Assembly: GCF_900091315.1 (NCBI RefSeq)
Contig: NZ_FLSP01000025.1
Coordinates: 32,516 to 96,515 of the forward strand
Direction of reading: 5' to 3'
Source of the DNA: Streptomyces sp. DI166
Lineage (GTDB): Bacteria > Actinomycetota > Actinomycetes > Streptomycetales > Streptomycetaceae
DNA length: 64,000 bases
The notes under the pieces were generated by a model. It was not told where the DNA came from and ran no database searches. It saw nothing but the letters and a program-made list of their open reading frames with translations. The position numbers were made by a program, and so were the translations under genes. Positions 28,301 through 36,526 of this stretch are shown here, piece by piece; positions within the stretch are counted from its first letter, which is position 1, and each line of letters starts with the position of its first letter.

Positions 28301-29142
28301 GTGTCCCGGCCGACCGCCACGTTCACATCGAAGATCTTGTTGTACGAGTAGGCCCGGCCGTCCGCCGTGTGCCGTCCCGCGTAGCGCAGTGCCCGCTTGC
28401 CGGTGAAGCCCGCGCCCGCCTTCGCCGTCGGCGAGCCGCTCGGGCCCCGGTCGACCAGCGAGAGCATGTCCTGCGGCACCGGGGTCTCACCGCCGCCGGT
28501 GGAGAACTGCACATCGGCGAGCTGGAGTATGCCCGAGGCGCCGTTGTTGCGGGTGACCTCCAGCCGGAAGTGCCGGTACTCGCCGGGCTCGGCGATGTCG
28601 TAGATCTTGGTCTGGAAGCGCTCGGCGAAGGTCTCGCCGGAGCGGGTGTCCAGGGTCTTCCAGTCGGTGCCGTCGGTGGAGCCCTTCAGGGTCCAGTCCT
28701 TCGGATCACGGCCGGAGAAGTCATTGGCCGAAGTGAGCGCGTACTTGGTGATCCGGGTGGTTTTGTCCAGGTCGAACTCGACCCAGCCGGTGGACTCGAA
28801 GACCAGCCACTTGGTGCTCGGCTCCCCGTCGACGAGGTTCTCCTTCACCTCGCCGCCGCCGGTGTTCTCCCCGTTCGCCCGCACGTCCGTGACATGGTCG
28901 GTCACATTGCCCGGAATGCCCGAGCTGTATCCGCCGTCCACGCCCTCGGCCCGCTTGCTGCCGTCCGGCGCCGTGTCGACCGTGCTGAGCCAGTCCGGGG
29001 CAGGGTCGCCGCTCTCGAAGGAGGAGCTGAACTCCCGGTCGACGGAGGGGGCCTCCGGAAGGGCGACCGCGACGCCCTGCGACCCCACGGCCAAAGCGAA
29101 GGCGGTCGTCCATACGACCGCCGTGCCGCGTCTGTGCCTCAT
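25354..29142 (-). CDS. Secreted GH92 alpha-mannosidase with F5/8-type C modules
   Basis: The product is 1262 aa from ATG 29142 with GGGAGAG upstream; an in-frame ATG at 29193 is less likely because an operator sits between the two. A Sec signal peptide occupies residues 1-28 (MRHRRGTAVVWTTAFALAVG). A discoidin-like F5/8 C module is at about 75-215, then a concanavalin-like region, then the GH92 domain from about 400 to 1120. Its conserved end is DEDNGEQSAWYLFSALGFYP. A second discoidin-like module ends the protein. GH92 enzymes are Ca-dependent exo-alpha-mannosidases, mostly alpha-1,2, acting here on fungal or yeast mannan and N-glycans outside the cell. Confidence 0.92.
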   Translation of the reverse strand: MRHRRGTAVVWTTAFALAVGSQGVAVALPEAPSVDREFSSSFESGDPAPDWLSTVDTAPDGSKRAEGVDGGYSSGIPGNVTDHVTDVRANGENTGGGEVKENLVDGEPSTKWLVFESTGWVEFDLDKTTRITKYALTSANDFSGRDPKDWTLKGSTDGTDWKTLDTRSGETFAERFQTKIYDIAEPGEYRHFRLEVTRNNGASGILQLADVQFSTGGGETPVPQDMLSLVDRGPSGSPTAKAGAGFTGKRALRYAGRHTADGRAYSYNKIFDVNVAVGRDTRLSYRIFPSMADRDLDYDATNVSVDLAFTDGTYLSDLRATDQHGFPLTPRGQGDSKILYVNQWNNVVSRIGSVAAGKTVDRILVAYDSPKGPAKFRGWLDDVTLERAPREKPKAHLSDYAVTTRGTNSSGGFSRGNNFPATAVPHGFNFWTPVTNAGSLSWLYDYARANNDDNLPTVQAFSASHEPSPWMGDRQTFQVMPSAASGTPQTGREARELAFRHENETARPYYYGVRFENGLRAEMAPTDHAAVMRFTYPGSDASVLFDNVTDQAGLTLDKDSGTFTGYSDVKSGLSTGATRLFVYGEFDKPVSEGDSSGVKGYLRFDAGKDRKVTLRLATSLISVDQAKANLRQEIPDGTSFEAVKKRAQRQWDRILGKVEVEGATPDQLTTLYSSLYRLYLYPNSGFEKVGSKYQYASPFSPMPNPDTPTHTGAKIVDGKVYVNNGFWDTYRTTWPAYSLLTPSQAGEMVDGFVQQYKDGGWTSRWSSPGYADLMTGTSSDVAFADAYVKGVDFDAEAAYDAAVKNATVVPPSSGVGRKGMATSPFLGYTSTDTHEGLSWALEGYLNDYGIARMGQELYKKTGKKRYQEESAYFLDRAQDYVNLFDSEAGFFQGRNAKGDWRVESKKYDPRVWGYDYTETNGWGYAFTAPQDSRGLANLYGGRTKLADKLDEYFSTPETASPDFVGSYGGVIHEMTEARDVRMGMYGHSNQVAHHAIYMYDAAGQPWKAQKNVREVLSRLYTGSEIGQGYHGDEDNGEQSAWYLFSALGFYPLVMGSGEYAVGSPLFTKATVHLENGRKLVVKAPRNSARNVYVQGLKVNGRSWNSTSLPHSVLAKGAVLEFEMGSKPSAWGTGRNAAPVSITQDDKVPAPRADVIKGEGALFDNTSGTNATVTSVDLPTPEGAEAVQYTLTSADRAKAPTGWTLQGSQDGAEWKTLDRRTGESFAWDRQTRAFSVKAPGSYQKYRLVLDGEGTLSEVELLAG

Positions 29143-29167
29143 CAACAAGCACTCTCCCTGCGCTGTG

Positions 29168-29179
29168 GACAACGTTGTC
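29168..29179. promoter_or_regulatory. LacI-type operator at the GH92 promoter
   Basis: GACAACGTTGTC is a perfect 12-bp dyad with the central CG typical of LacI-family operators. It is 26 bp before the chosen GH92 start. The regulator is not identified; the broken LacI gene at 55938 is far away. Confidence 0.65.
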
Positions 29180-29368
29180 AGCTTGATGCGCAAGGATTAG
29201 TTGTGTCTCAAGTCGACAGTTGTGTCAAGGGTGTTGAGCGGGGTGTCCGGAAGGGATGGCAGGGATATTTCCCCCGACCGGTGCACACCCCGCTCATATT
29301 TCCGCGAGGTCTCAACTCGGAAAAGACAGTCGGTGAACCTTGCATTCGATCTTGCTCAGCCGCCGGGA

Positions 29369-29384
29369 AGTGGACTATACCTGT
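29369..29384. promoter_or_regulatory. DasR-responsive element (dre) upstream of ngcE
   Basis: AGTGGACTATACCTGT matches 13 of 16 positions of the dre consensus ACTGGTCTAGACCAGT (A, C/G ambiguity allowed). It lies 103 bp before ngcE. DasR is the GlcNAc-phosphate-sensing GntR repressor and is known to control the ngc genes. Confidence 0.75.
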
Positions 29385-29486
29385 CGGCGATTCACGGTGT
29401 TTCTGCACGACCCTGCTTGACCTGACCGCGGTGCCGGCGAGGATCCGGTTCACCGCCTGAGTCCTGGAGAAGGCGAGGACTTGAGC

Positions 29487-30932
29487 ATGGGATCCAGCTC
29501 CGAACCGACCACCACCGAGGGCGGCACCAGCCGCCGCGATCTGATCAAGCGGTCCGCCGCACTTGGTCTGATCACGGTGCCGACGATGAGCTTCCTGTCC
29601 GCCTGCGCGAGCGGCGGCGGGGACGACGACTCGGGCGGCGAGACCAAGGGCGAGACGTCCGAGAAGAACCCCTTCGGCGTGAAGAAGGGCACCAAGCTGG
29701 ACGTGGTCGTCTTCAAGGGCGGCTACGGCGACGACTACGCCAAGGCGTGGGAGGCGTCCTTCCAGAAGAAGTGGGGGGTCACCTCCACGCACACCGGCAC
29801 CCAGGAGATCACCGGCAAGCTCCAGCCGCGCTTCAACGCGGGCAACCCGCCGGACATCGTGGACGACTCGGGCGCCCAGCAGATCCCGATCGACGTGCTC
29901 CACAAGAACGGCCAGCTCCTCGACCTCGCCGAGGTCCTGGACGCCCCGTCCGTCGACGACCCGAGCAAGAAGGTCCGCGACACCCTGATCCCCGGCACCC
30001 TGGACGCCGGTATGCAGGGCGGCAAGGTCGTCGCCCTCAACTACATCTACACGGTGTGGGGTCTGTGGTACTCCGGCAAGCTCTTCGAGGAGAAGGGCTG
30101 GGAGGCGCCCAAGACCTGGGAGGACTTCCTCGCCATCTGCAAGGACGCCAAGTCCCAGGGCATCGGCGGTCTCGCGCACCAGGGCAAGTACCCGTACTAC
30201 ATCAACGTCGCCATCATGGACCTGATCGCCAAGACCGGCGGTCTGGACGCGATGAAGGCGATCGACAACCTCGAACCCAACGCGTTCGTCGGCTCCGAGG
30301 CGGCCACGGCCGCCGTGGAGGCGATCTACGAGGTCGTGGAGAAGGGCTACTTGATGCCCGGCACCAACGGCCTGACCCACACCGAGTCGCAGACCCGCTG
30401 GAACCAGTACAAGGCCGCCTTCATCACCAGCGGTTCCTGGCTGGAGAACGAGCAGCTGAAGACGACGCCGGAGGACTTCGACATGAAGTTCCTGCCGATG
30501 CCGCTGCTGCCCGACAGCAAGCTGCCCTTCGAGGCGATCCGGGCCGGCTCCGGCGAGCCCTTCATCATCCCGGCCAAGGCGAAGAACCTGCCCGCGGCCA
30601 AGGAGTTCATGCGGATGATGCTGTCCAAGGAGTGGTCGACGCTGTTCGCCAAGGAGGCCAACTCGCTGACCATCCTCGCGGACGGCGTGGACGACAGCGT
30701 CCAGCTGCGCCCCGGTACGCAGTCGACGGTCGAGGCGTCGAAGGCGGCCGGTGACAACACCTTCCGCTACCTGTACACCGAGTGGTACAGCGAGATGGGC
30801 ACGGCCATCGAGAACGCCTCCAACGAGCTGATGGCCAAGCGCATCCAGCCCAAGGAGTGGCTGAAGCGCGCCCAGGCGGCCGTGGACAAGCAGGCCAAGG
30901 ACCCCGAGTCCAAGAAGAACCGTCGGGACTGA
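29487..30932 (+). CDS. ngcE: GlcNAc/chitobiose ABC transporter substrate-binding lipoprotein
   Basis: The product is 481 aa from ATG 29487; the TTG at 29481 is too close to the GCGAGG site. The N-terminus has a twin-arginine motif SRRDLIKR (R16, R17) and a lipobox FLSAC with C40, so it is a Tat-exported lipoprotein. The mature part is a type-1 solute-binding protein (VVVFKGGYGDDYAKAWEASF, then PQFN-like PRFNAGNPPDIVDD). It corresponds to NgcE (SCO6005 as I recall), which binds N-acetylglucosamine or N,N'-diacetylchitobiose. Permease genes follow directly and the ATPase is shared (MsiK). The dre site upstream ties it to chitin use. Confidence 0.88.
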   Translation: MGSSSEPTTTEGGTSRRDLIKRSAALGLITVPTMSFLSACASGGGDDDSGGETKGETSEKNPFGVKKGTKLDVVVFKGGYGDDYAKAWEASFQKKWGVTSTHTGTQEITGKLQPRFNAGNPPDIVDDSGAQQIPIDVLHKNGQLLDLAEVLDAPSVDDPSKKVRDTLIPGTLDAGMQGGKVVALNYIYTVWGLWYSGKLFEEKGWEAPKTWEDFLAICKDAKSQGIGGLAHQGKYPYYINVAIMDLIAKTGGLDAMKAIDNLEPNAFVGSEAATAAVEAIYEVVEKGYLMPGTNGLTHTESQTRWNQYKAAFITSGSWLENEQLKTTPEDFDMKFLPMPLLPDSKLPFEAIRAGSGEPFIIPAKAKNLPAAKEFMRMMLSKEWSTLFAKEANSLTILADGVDDSVQLRPGTQSTVEASKAAGDNTFRYLYTEWYSEMGTAIENASNELMAKRIQPKEWLKRAQAAVDKQAKDPESKKNRRD

Positions 30933-31010
30933 TCCCGCTCGCGACCGACCGCGTTCCGGGCCGGGAATCACCCGGCCCGGAACGGCACCTCAGGGGCAGG
31001 AAAAACGCCT

Positions 31011-31940
31011 ATGCGTAAAGGGCAGTACCGGTTCGTCGCGGGGTTTCTCGTCGTTCCCGTGGCGCTGTACATGGTTTTTGTCATCTGGCCTTACATTCAG
31101 ACCTTCGGCTATTCGCTGACCGACTGGAAGGGGCAGTCGCAGGAGTTCAGCTTCGTCGGCCTGGACAACTACACGACGTTGTTCAAGGACGACGTCTTCA
31201 TGGGGGCGATCTGGCACAACATCCTGTTCCTGATCTTCATCCCGGCGATCACGATTCTGCTCGCGCTGTTCTTCGCGTTCATGCTGAACGCGGGCGGGCG
31301 CGGCCGGGCCGGCGGAGTGGCCGGTGTGGCCGGCTCCGGGTTCTACAAGATCGTCTACTTCTTCCCGCAGGTCCTGTCGCTGGCGATCCTCGCCGTGCTG
31401 TTCGGCGCGGTGTACCGCAGTGACAGCGGAGGCATGCTCAACGGCGTCCTGATCAAGCTCGGCCTGGTCGACGAGGGCACTCCGGTGGAGTGGCTCAACG
31501 AGCCGAACATGGTGCTGTGGGCGCTGATGGCGGTCGTCGTCTGGCACGGCGTCGGCTTCTACCTGGTGCTGTTCTCCGCCGCCATGCAGTCCATCCCCCG
31601 GGACATCTACGAGGCCGCGCTGATCGACGGCGCGAGCCGGGCCCACACCTTCTTCCGCATCACCCTGCCCCTGCTGTGGGACTCCGTGCAGACCGCCTGG
31701 GTCTACCTCGGTATCGCCGCGATGGACATGTTCATCCTGGTCACCACCATGACCTCGGGCGACTACGGCGGCGGCCCCGATCACCACAGCGAGGTCATGG
31801 CGACGGTGATGATGCGCAACTTCCTGCTGTACGGAAAGAGCGGCTACGCCTGTGCCATGGGCGTGATCATGCTGCTGCTCACCCTGATCGTGTCCGTGGT
31901 CACGCTGCGCGCCACCCGCCGCGAGCGCATCGAGTTCTGA
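31011..31940 (+). CDS. ngcF: Sugar ABC transporter permease NgcF
   Basis: The product is 309 aa with about six membrane helices (first helix FVAGFLVVPVALYMVFVIWP). The EAA loop that contacts the ATPase reads YEAALIDGASRAHTFFRITLP near residue 200. It belongs to the MalF-type permease family and forms the heterodimer with NgcG. The gene begins 78 bp after ngcE and ends 19 bp before ngcG, in one operon. Confidence 0.9.
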   Translation: MRKGQYRFVAGFLVVPVALYMVFVIWPYIQTFGYSLTDWKGQSQEFSFVGLDNYTTLFKDDVFMGAIWHNILFLIFIPAITILLALFFAFMLNAGGRGRAGGVAGVAGSGFYKIVYFFPQVLSLAILAVLFGAVYRSDSGGMLNGVLIKLGLVDEGTPVEWLNEPNMVLWALMAVVVWHGVGFYLVLFSAAMQSIPRDIYEAALIDGASRAHTFFRITLPLLWDSVQTAWVYLGIAAMDMFILVTTMTSGDYGGGPDHHSEVMATVMMRNFLLYGKSGYACAMGVIMLLLTLIVSVVTLRATRRERIEF

Positions 31941-31959
31941 GCGGGAGGGACGACGACAC

Positions 31960-32880
31960 ATGAGCGCACCCATCAAGGAATCGGCACCCCCGGCCCCGCC
32001 CGCGGTCCGCAAGGCCCCCGCCCGGCCGGGCGACGAACGCAGCGAAGGCGTCGTACTGAACGTCTTCTCGCACGGCTTCCTCGCCCTGTGGGCGCTGCTG
32101 ATCGTGCTGCCGCTGCTGTGGCTGGTGCTCAGCTCCTTCAAGACCGACGCCCAGATCGGCGGCTCGGCCTTCGGCTGGCCGGAGAACTGGGACCTGGGCG
32201 TCTTCTCCCGGGCCTGGGACAAGGGCATCGGGGACTACTTCGTCAACACCGTCATCGTGCTGATCTTCTCGGTGCCGCTGACGATGCTGTTCGGCTCCAT
32301 GGCGGCCTATGTGCTGGCCCGCTACCGGTTCTGGGGCAACCGGTTCCTGTACTACTTCTTCGTCGCCGGCGCGATGTTCCCGGTGTTCCTGGCCCTGGTC
32401 CCGCTGTTCTTCATGGTCAAACGGCTGGACATGCTGAACACCTACCAGGGTCTGATCCTGGTGTACGTCGCCTACTCGATGCCGTTCACGGTCTTCTTCA
32501 TGCACGCCTTCTTCCGGACCCTGCCCACGGCGGTGTTCGAAGCGGCGATCCTGGACGGGGCCTCGCACAGCCGGGCCTTCTTCCAGGTCATGCTGCCGAT
32601 GGCGAAGCCGGGACTGCTGAGCGTAGGCATCTTCAACACGCTCGGCCAGTGGAACCAGTTCATCCTGCCGACGGTGCTGATGCAGCCGCAGAGCGGCGAC
32701 GACCCCGAGCGCTATGTGCTCACCCAGGGGCTCATCCAGCTCCAGCAGCAACAGGGGTACGCCTCCGACCTTCCGGTGCTCTTCGCGGGCGTCACCATCG
32801 CGATGATCCCCATGCTGGTCGTGTACCTGTCCTTCCAGCGGCAGGTGCAGGCGGGCCTCACCTCCGCCACCCTGAAGTGA
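31960..32880 (+). CDS. ngcG: Sugar ABC transporter permease NgcG
   Basis: The product is 306 aa of the MalG type, with a proline-rich cytoplasmic N-terminus and about six helices (LWALLIVLPLLWLVLSSF at the first). The EAA loop is FEAAILDGASHSRAFFQVMLP. It completes the membrane channel of the ngcEFG importer. Its ATG follows GGGAGGGA. The 26 bp after the stop repeat the last 25 bp of the gene imperfectly (see findings). A terminator follows at 32945. Confidence 0.9.
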   Translation: MSAPIKESAPPAPPAVRKAPARPGDERSEGVVLNVFSHGFLALWALLIVLPLLWLVLSSFKTDAQIGGSAFGWPENWDLGVFSRAWDKGIGDYFVNTVIVLIFSVPLTMLFGSMAAYVLARYRFWGNRFLYYFFVAGAMFPVFLALVPLFFMVKRLDMLNTYQGLILVYVAYSMPFTVFFMHAFFRTLPTAVFEAAILDGASHSRAFFQVMLPMAKPGLLSVGIFNTLGQWNQFILPTVLMQPQSGDDPERYVLTQGLIQLQQQQGYASDLPVLFAGVTIAMIPMLVVYLSFQRQVQAGLTSATLK

Positions 32881-32944
32881 CCCTCACCTCCGCCGCCTGG
32901 AAGTGAGCTTCGAAGCTTGAGGTAAGCCTCGAAGTAACCCTCGG

Positions 32945-32999
32945 CACACAACCGGACGCACGCCGTTCCCACCCCTGGGAGCGGCGTGCGTCCGTGTGT
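32945..32999 (+). terminator. Terminator after ngcG
   Basis: The arms carry GGACGCACGCCG (32954-32965) and CGGCGTGCGTCC (32982-32993), extended inwards by TCCCA/TGGGA and outwards by an imperfect CACAC/GTGTG pairing, around a CCCC loop. Confidence 0.8.
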
Positions 33000-33120
33000 G
33001 GTGCGCCCTGGATAGTGTTCAACCTCTTGACGGGAGGCAACCCGAACGGCTCAGCTTAGAGTTCACTAGTTGGACATAGACGGGGCCTCGCTGAAGCGGT
33101 CCCGCGCGCAGGAGGTCGTC

Positions 33121-34320
33121 GTGGAGACTCCGGGGTCGCAGTCGTCGCTGCACCGAGCCAACCTGGAACGGGTCGTTCGTGCCGTACGTCTGGCGGGCTC
33201 GCTCACCCAGGCGGAGATCGCCAGGACCACAGGGCTCTCGGCTGCGACGGTCTCCAATATCGTCCGGGAGCTGAAGGACGGCGGAACCGTCGAGGTCACG
33301 CCCACTTCGGCGGGCGGACGCCGGGCTCGCAGTGTGAGTCTGAGCGGGGACGCCGGGATCGTCATCGGGGTGGACTTCGGCCATACCCACCTGCGGGTCG
33401 CGGTGGGCAATCTCGCCCATCAGGTACTCGCGGAGGAGTCCGAGCCGCTGGACGTGGACGCATCTTCCACGCAGGGCTTCGACCGGGCGGAAGAGCTGGT
33501 CAACCGGCTGATCGCGGCCACCGGGGTGGACCGCTCGAAGATCGCCGGGGTGGGCCTCGGCGTGCCCGGTCCGATCGACGTGGAGTCCGGCACCCTGGGC
33601 TCGACCGCGATCCTGCCCGGCTGGGGCGGCACCAAGCCCGCCGAGGAGCTGCGGGGGCGGCTCGGCGTGCCCGTGCACGTGGACAACGACGCCAACCTGG
33701 GCGCTCTCGGGGAACTCGTCTGGGGGAGCGGCCGTGGGGTGCGCGATCTGGCGTACATCAAGGTCGCGAGCGGTGTCGGATCCGGGCTGGTCATCAACGG
33801 GAAGATCTACCGGGGTCCCGGCGGCACAGCGGGCGAAATCGGACATATTACACTTGATGAATCCGGCCCGGTCTGCCGCTGCGGAAACCGTGGCTGCCTG
33901 GAGACCTTCACCGCCGCGCGCTATGTGCTGCCGCTGCTCCAGTCCAGTCACGGCACCGATCTGACCATGGAAGGCGTTGTGCGGCTGGCCAGGGACGGGG
34001 ATCCGGGCTGCCGTCGGGTGATCGCCGACGTCGGCCGCCACATCGGCAGTGGAGTGGCCAATCTGTGCAATCTCCTGAACCCGAGCCGGGTGGTCCTCGG
34101 CGGCGATCTCGCCGAGGCCGGCGAGCTGGTTCTCGGGCCCATCAGGGAGTCCGTGGGCCGGTACGCGATCCCCAGCGCGGCACGTCAACTCTCCGTTCTC
34201 CCAGGGGCCCTTGGCGGCCGTGCGGAGGTGCTCGGGGCGCTCGCCCTCGCGCTCAGCGAGATGGGTGATTCGACCCTTTTGGACGGCACCCTGCACGCTG
34301 CCGCACCCGCCTTCACTTAG
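33121..34320 (+). CDS. rok7B7: ROK-family transcriptional regulator
   Basis: The product is 399 aa from GTG 33121, chosen because AGGAGG is 7 bases upstream. An N-terminal winged helix (residues 18-65, GSLTQAEIARTTGLSAATVS) precedes a ROK sugar-kinase-like domain with GIVIGVDFGHTHLRVAV and the zinc motif CRCGNRGCLE. The glucokinase ATP site is degenerate. In S. coelicolor the corresponding gene (SCO6008) is reported to affect xylose use, carbon catabolite repression and antibiotic production. Here too it sits between ngcEFG and xylFGH. The palindrome downstream of its stop, before xylF, is a candidate target. Confidence 0.9.
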   Translation: METPGSQSSLHRANLERVVRAVRLAGSLTQAEIARTTGLSAATVSNIVRELKDGGTVEVTPTSAGGRRARSVSLSGDAGIVIGVDFGHTHLRVAVGNLAHQVLAEESEPLDVDASSTQGFDRAEELVNRLIAATGVDRSKIAGVGLGVPGPIDVESGTLGSTAILPGWGGTKPAEELRGRLGVPVHVDNDANLGALGELVWGSGRGVRDLAYIKVASGVGSGLVINGKIYRGPGGTAGEIGHITLDESGPVCRCGNRGCLETFTAARYVLPLLQSSHGTDLTMEGVVRLARDGDPGCRRVIADVGRHIGSGVANLCNLLNPSRVVLGGDLAEAGELVLGPIRESVGRYAIPSAARQLSVLPGALGGRAEVLGALALALSEMGDSTLLDGTLHAAAPAFT

Positions 34321-34327
34321 AGAACGA

Positions 34328-34343
34328 TTGGCACCGTTGCCAA
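34328..34343. promoter_or_regulatory. Inverted repeat upstream of xylF
   Basis: TTGGCA-CCGT-TGCCAA lies 99 bp before the xylF start and 7 bp after the rok7B7 stop. It is a likely operator for Rok7B7 or another sugar regulator controlling xylFGH. Confidence 0.6.
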
Positions 34344-34441
34344 CCCGTTAAGGATTTACTTCTTGACGTCGCACGCGTGGCCGAGTTGACTTCCAGCCAC
34401 CTCGGCCGCAAGGACGCGGCCTCGTCAGGGAGGTTTCTGAA

Positions 34442-35551
34442 GTGAACACGCGTATGCGTCGTGCTGCCTTTGCCGTTGCCGCCGGTGCGATGGCCATCTC
34501 GCTCGCCGCTTGTGGCAGCGCCGATGAGGCAGGCGACAACGACTCCTCGTCTTCCGCCCCGAAGAAGGGCGACGACATCAAGGTCGGTCTGCTGCTCCCG
34601 GAGAACCAGACCGCGCGGTACGAGAAGTTCGACCGCCCGCTCATCGAGAAGAAGATCGGCGAGCTGACGAACGGCAAGGGCGAGGTCGTCTACGCCAACG
34701 CCAAGCAGGACGCCAGCCAGCAGGCCCAGCAGGTCGAGTCGATGATCACCAACAAGGTGGACGTGATCATCCTGGACGCGGTGGACTCCGCGGCCATCAA
34801 GTCCTCCGTGCAGAAGGCCAAGGACGCGGGCATCCCGGTCGTCGCCTACGACCGTCTGGCCCAGGGCCCGATCGACGGCTACACGTCCTTCGACAACGTG
34901 ACGGTCGGCAAGACGCAGGGTGAGGCCCTGCTGAAGGCGCTCGGCGACAAGGCCAAGGACGGCCAGATCGTCATGATGAACGGTTCCTCCACCGACCCGA
35001 ACGCCGCCCAGTTCAAGGAGGGCGCGCACTCCGTCCTCGACGGCAAGGTGAACGTCGGCAAGGAGTACGACACCAAGGAGTGGAAGCCGGAGAACGCCAA
35101 CGCCAACATGGAGGGCGCGATCTCGGCGATCGGCAAGGACAAGATCATTGGCGTCTACTCCGCCAATGACGGCATGGCCGGCGGTATCATCACCGCCCTC
35201 AAGGCCGCCGGTATCAAGGTCCCGGTGACCGGCCAGGACGCCGAGCTCGCGGGTGTGCAGCGCATCGTCTCCGGTGAGCAGTACATGAGCGTCTACAAGC
35301 CGTACGCGCCGGAGGCCGACGCCGCCGCCGAGATGGCCGTCGCGCTCGCCCAGGGCAAGTCGCTCGACTCCGTCGCCAAGGACAAGGTCGACAGCCCGAC
35401 CAACAAGGGCATCCCGGCCGTCCTGGTCGGCGTCACCTCGCTGACCCAGGACAACATCAAGGACACCGTCGTCAAGGACGGCGTCTACACGGTCGCGGAG
35501 ATCTGCACCGCCAAGTACAAGGCGGCCTGCGAGAAGATCGGCCTCGAGTAA
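34442..35551 (+). CDS. xylF: D-xylose ABC transporter substrate-binding lipoprotein
   Basis: The product is 369 aa. GTG 34442 follows GGGAGG. The signal peptide ends at lipobox SLAAC with C24, so the protein is membrane-anchored outside the cell. The mature part is a periplasmic-binding-protein-1 type fold (VGLLLPENQTARYEKFDRPL, then VDVIILDAVDSAAI and NGSSTDPNAAQFKEGAH), as in XylF and ChvE. It delivers xylose to XylGH. Position after rok7B7, with reported Rok7B7 control in S. coelicolor, supports the assignment (SCO6009). Confidence 0.9.
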   Translation: MNTRMRRAAFAVAAGAMAISLAACGSADEAGDNDSSSSAPKKGDDIKVGLLLPENQTARYEKFDRPLIEKKIGELTNGKGEVVYANAKQDASQQAQQVESMITNKVDVIILDAVDSAAIKSSVQKAKDAGIPVVAYDRLAQGPIDGYTSFDNVTVGKTQGEALLKALGDKAKDGQIVMMNGSSTDPNAAQFKEGAHSVLDGKVNVGKEYDTKEWKPENANANMEGAISAIGKDKIIGVYSANDGMAGGIITALKAAGIKVPVTGQDAELAGVQRIVSGEQYMSVYKPYAPEADAAAEMAVALAQGKSLDSVAKDKVDSPTNKGIPAVLVGVTSLTQDNIKDTVVKDGVYTVAEICTAKYKAACEKIGLE

Positions 35552-35575
35552 AGACAGCTGAAGTCCCCAGAGCGA

Positions 35576-35606
35576 GTACCGGAACCCTGGACGTGGGTTC
35601 CGGTAC
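35576..35606 (+). terminator. 12-bp intercistronic hairpin between xylF and xylG
   Basis: GTACCGGAACCC (35576-35587) pairs perfectly with GGGTTCCGGTAC (35595-35606) around a 7-base loop. It probably attenuates transcription or protects the xylF message so that binding protein exceeds transporter. Confidence 0.75.
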
Positions 35607-35743
35607 GGGACTGAAAGCCCCAGACTCCTCCGGCGCCCCGCGCATCAGACAGCCCCGCAAGCTCGCCGCGGGGCGCCGGACGGATCCCCCCAAATCTTCT
35701 GCACAACCTCCCGCCGGGTCAGGCGGCGAAGGAGATGGTTCAC

Positions 35744-36526
35744 GTGTCCGCTACGCCCGTGCTGGCGTTGCGCGGGGTCTCCAAGCGATTCGGTGCCGTT
35801 CAGGCGCTCACCGATGTCGAGCTTGAGGTCCACGCCGGTGAGGTGGTCGCCCTGGTCGGCGACAACGGCGCCGGAAAGTCCACGCTGGTCAAGACGATCG
35901 CCGGCGTGCACCCCATCGATGACGGTGTCATCGAGTGGGACGGCAAGGCCGTAACGATCAACCGGCCGCACGACGCCCAGAACCTGGGTATCGCGACGGT
36001 CTACCAGGACCTCGCGCTGTGCGACAACATCGATGTCGTCGGCAACCTCTACCTGGGCCGGGAGCTGCGCAAGCGCGGCGTCCTGGACGAGGTGGAGATG
36101 GAGCGCCGCTCCCGCGAGCTGCTGGACACGCTGTCGATCCGCATCCCCAGCGTGCGTATTCCGATCGCCTCCCTCTCCGGCGGTCAGCGCCAGACGGTGG
36201 CGATCGCCCGTTCCATGCTGGGCGAGCCCAAGCTGGTCATCCTCGACGAGCCGACCGCCGCGCTCGGTGTCGAGCAGACCGCCCAGGTCCTGGACCTGGT
36301 CGAGCGACTGCGCGAGCGCGGTCACGCGGTCATCCTCATCAGCCACAACATGGCCGATGTGAAGGCGGTGGCCGACAAGGTCGCCGTGCTGCGCCTCGGG
36401 CGCAACAACGGCGTGTTCGAGGTCAAGTCGACCTCGCAGGAAGAGATCATCTCCGCCATCACCGGCGCCACGGACAACGCCGTGACCCGCCGTGCGGCGC
36501 GCACCAATGGGGAGGTCAAGAAGTGA
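35744..36526 (+). CDS. xylG: D-xylose ABC transporter ATP-binding protein
   Basis: The product is 260 aa from GTG 35744; GAAGGAG is 9 bases upstream, whereas an ATG at 35735 touches the site and is unlikely. Walker A is GDNGAGKST, the signature is LSGGQRQ, and Walker B is LVILDEPTAALG. It has a single ABC domain, unlike the roughly 500-aa two-domain XylG of E. coli, so it should act as a homodimer. It overlaps xylH by GTGA. Confidence 0.9.
   Translation: MSATPVLALRGVSKRFGAVQALTDVELEVHAGEVVALVGDNGAGKSTLVKTIAGVHPIDDGVIEWDGKAVTINRPHDAQNLGIATVYQDLALCDNIDVVGNLYLGRELRKRGVLDEVEMERRSRELLDTLSIRIPSVRIPIASLSGGQRQTVAIARSMLGEPKLVILDEPTAALGVEQTAQVLDLVERLRERGHAVILISHNMADVKAVADKVAVLRLGRNNGVFEVKSTSQEEIISAITGATDNAVTRRAARTNGEVKK

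Noticed and set aside
25141..29460. 1439-codon forward open frame opposite the mannosidase gene
   Set aside because: Antisense to an identified GH92 gene; no motif and no ribosome site.
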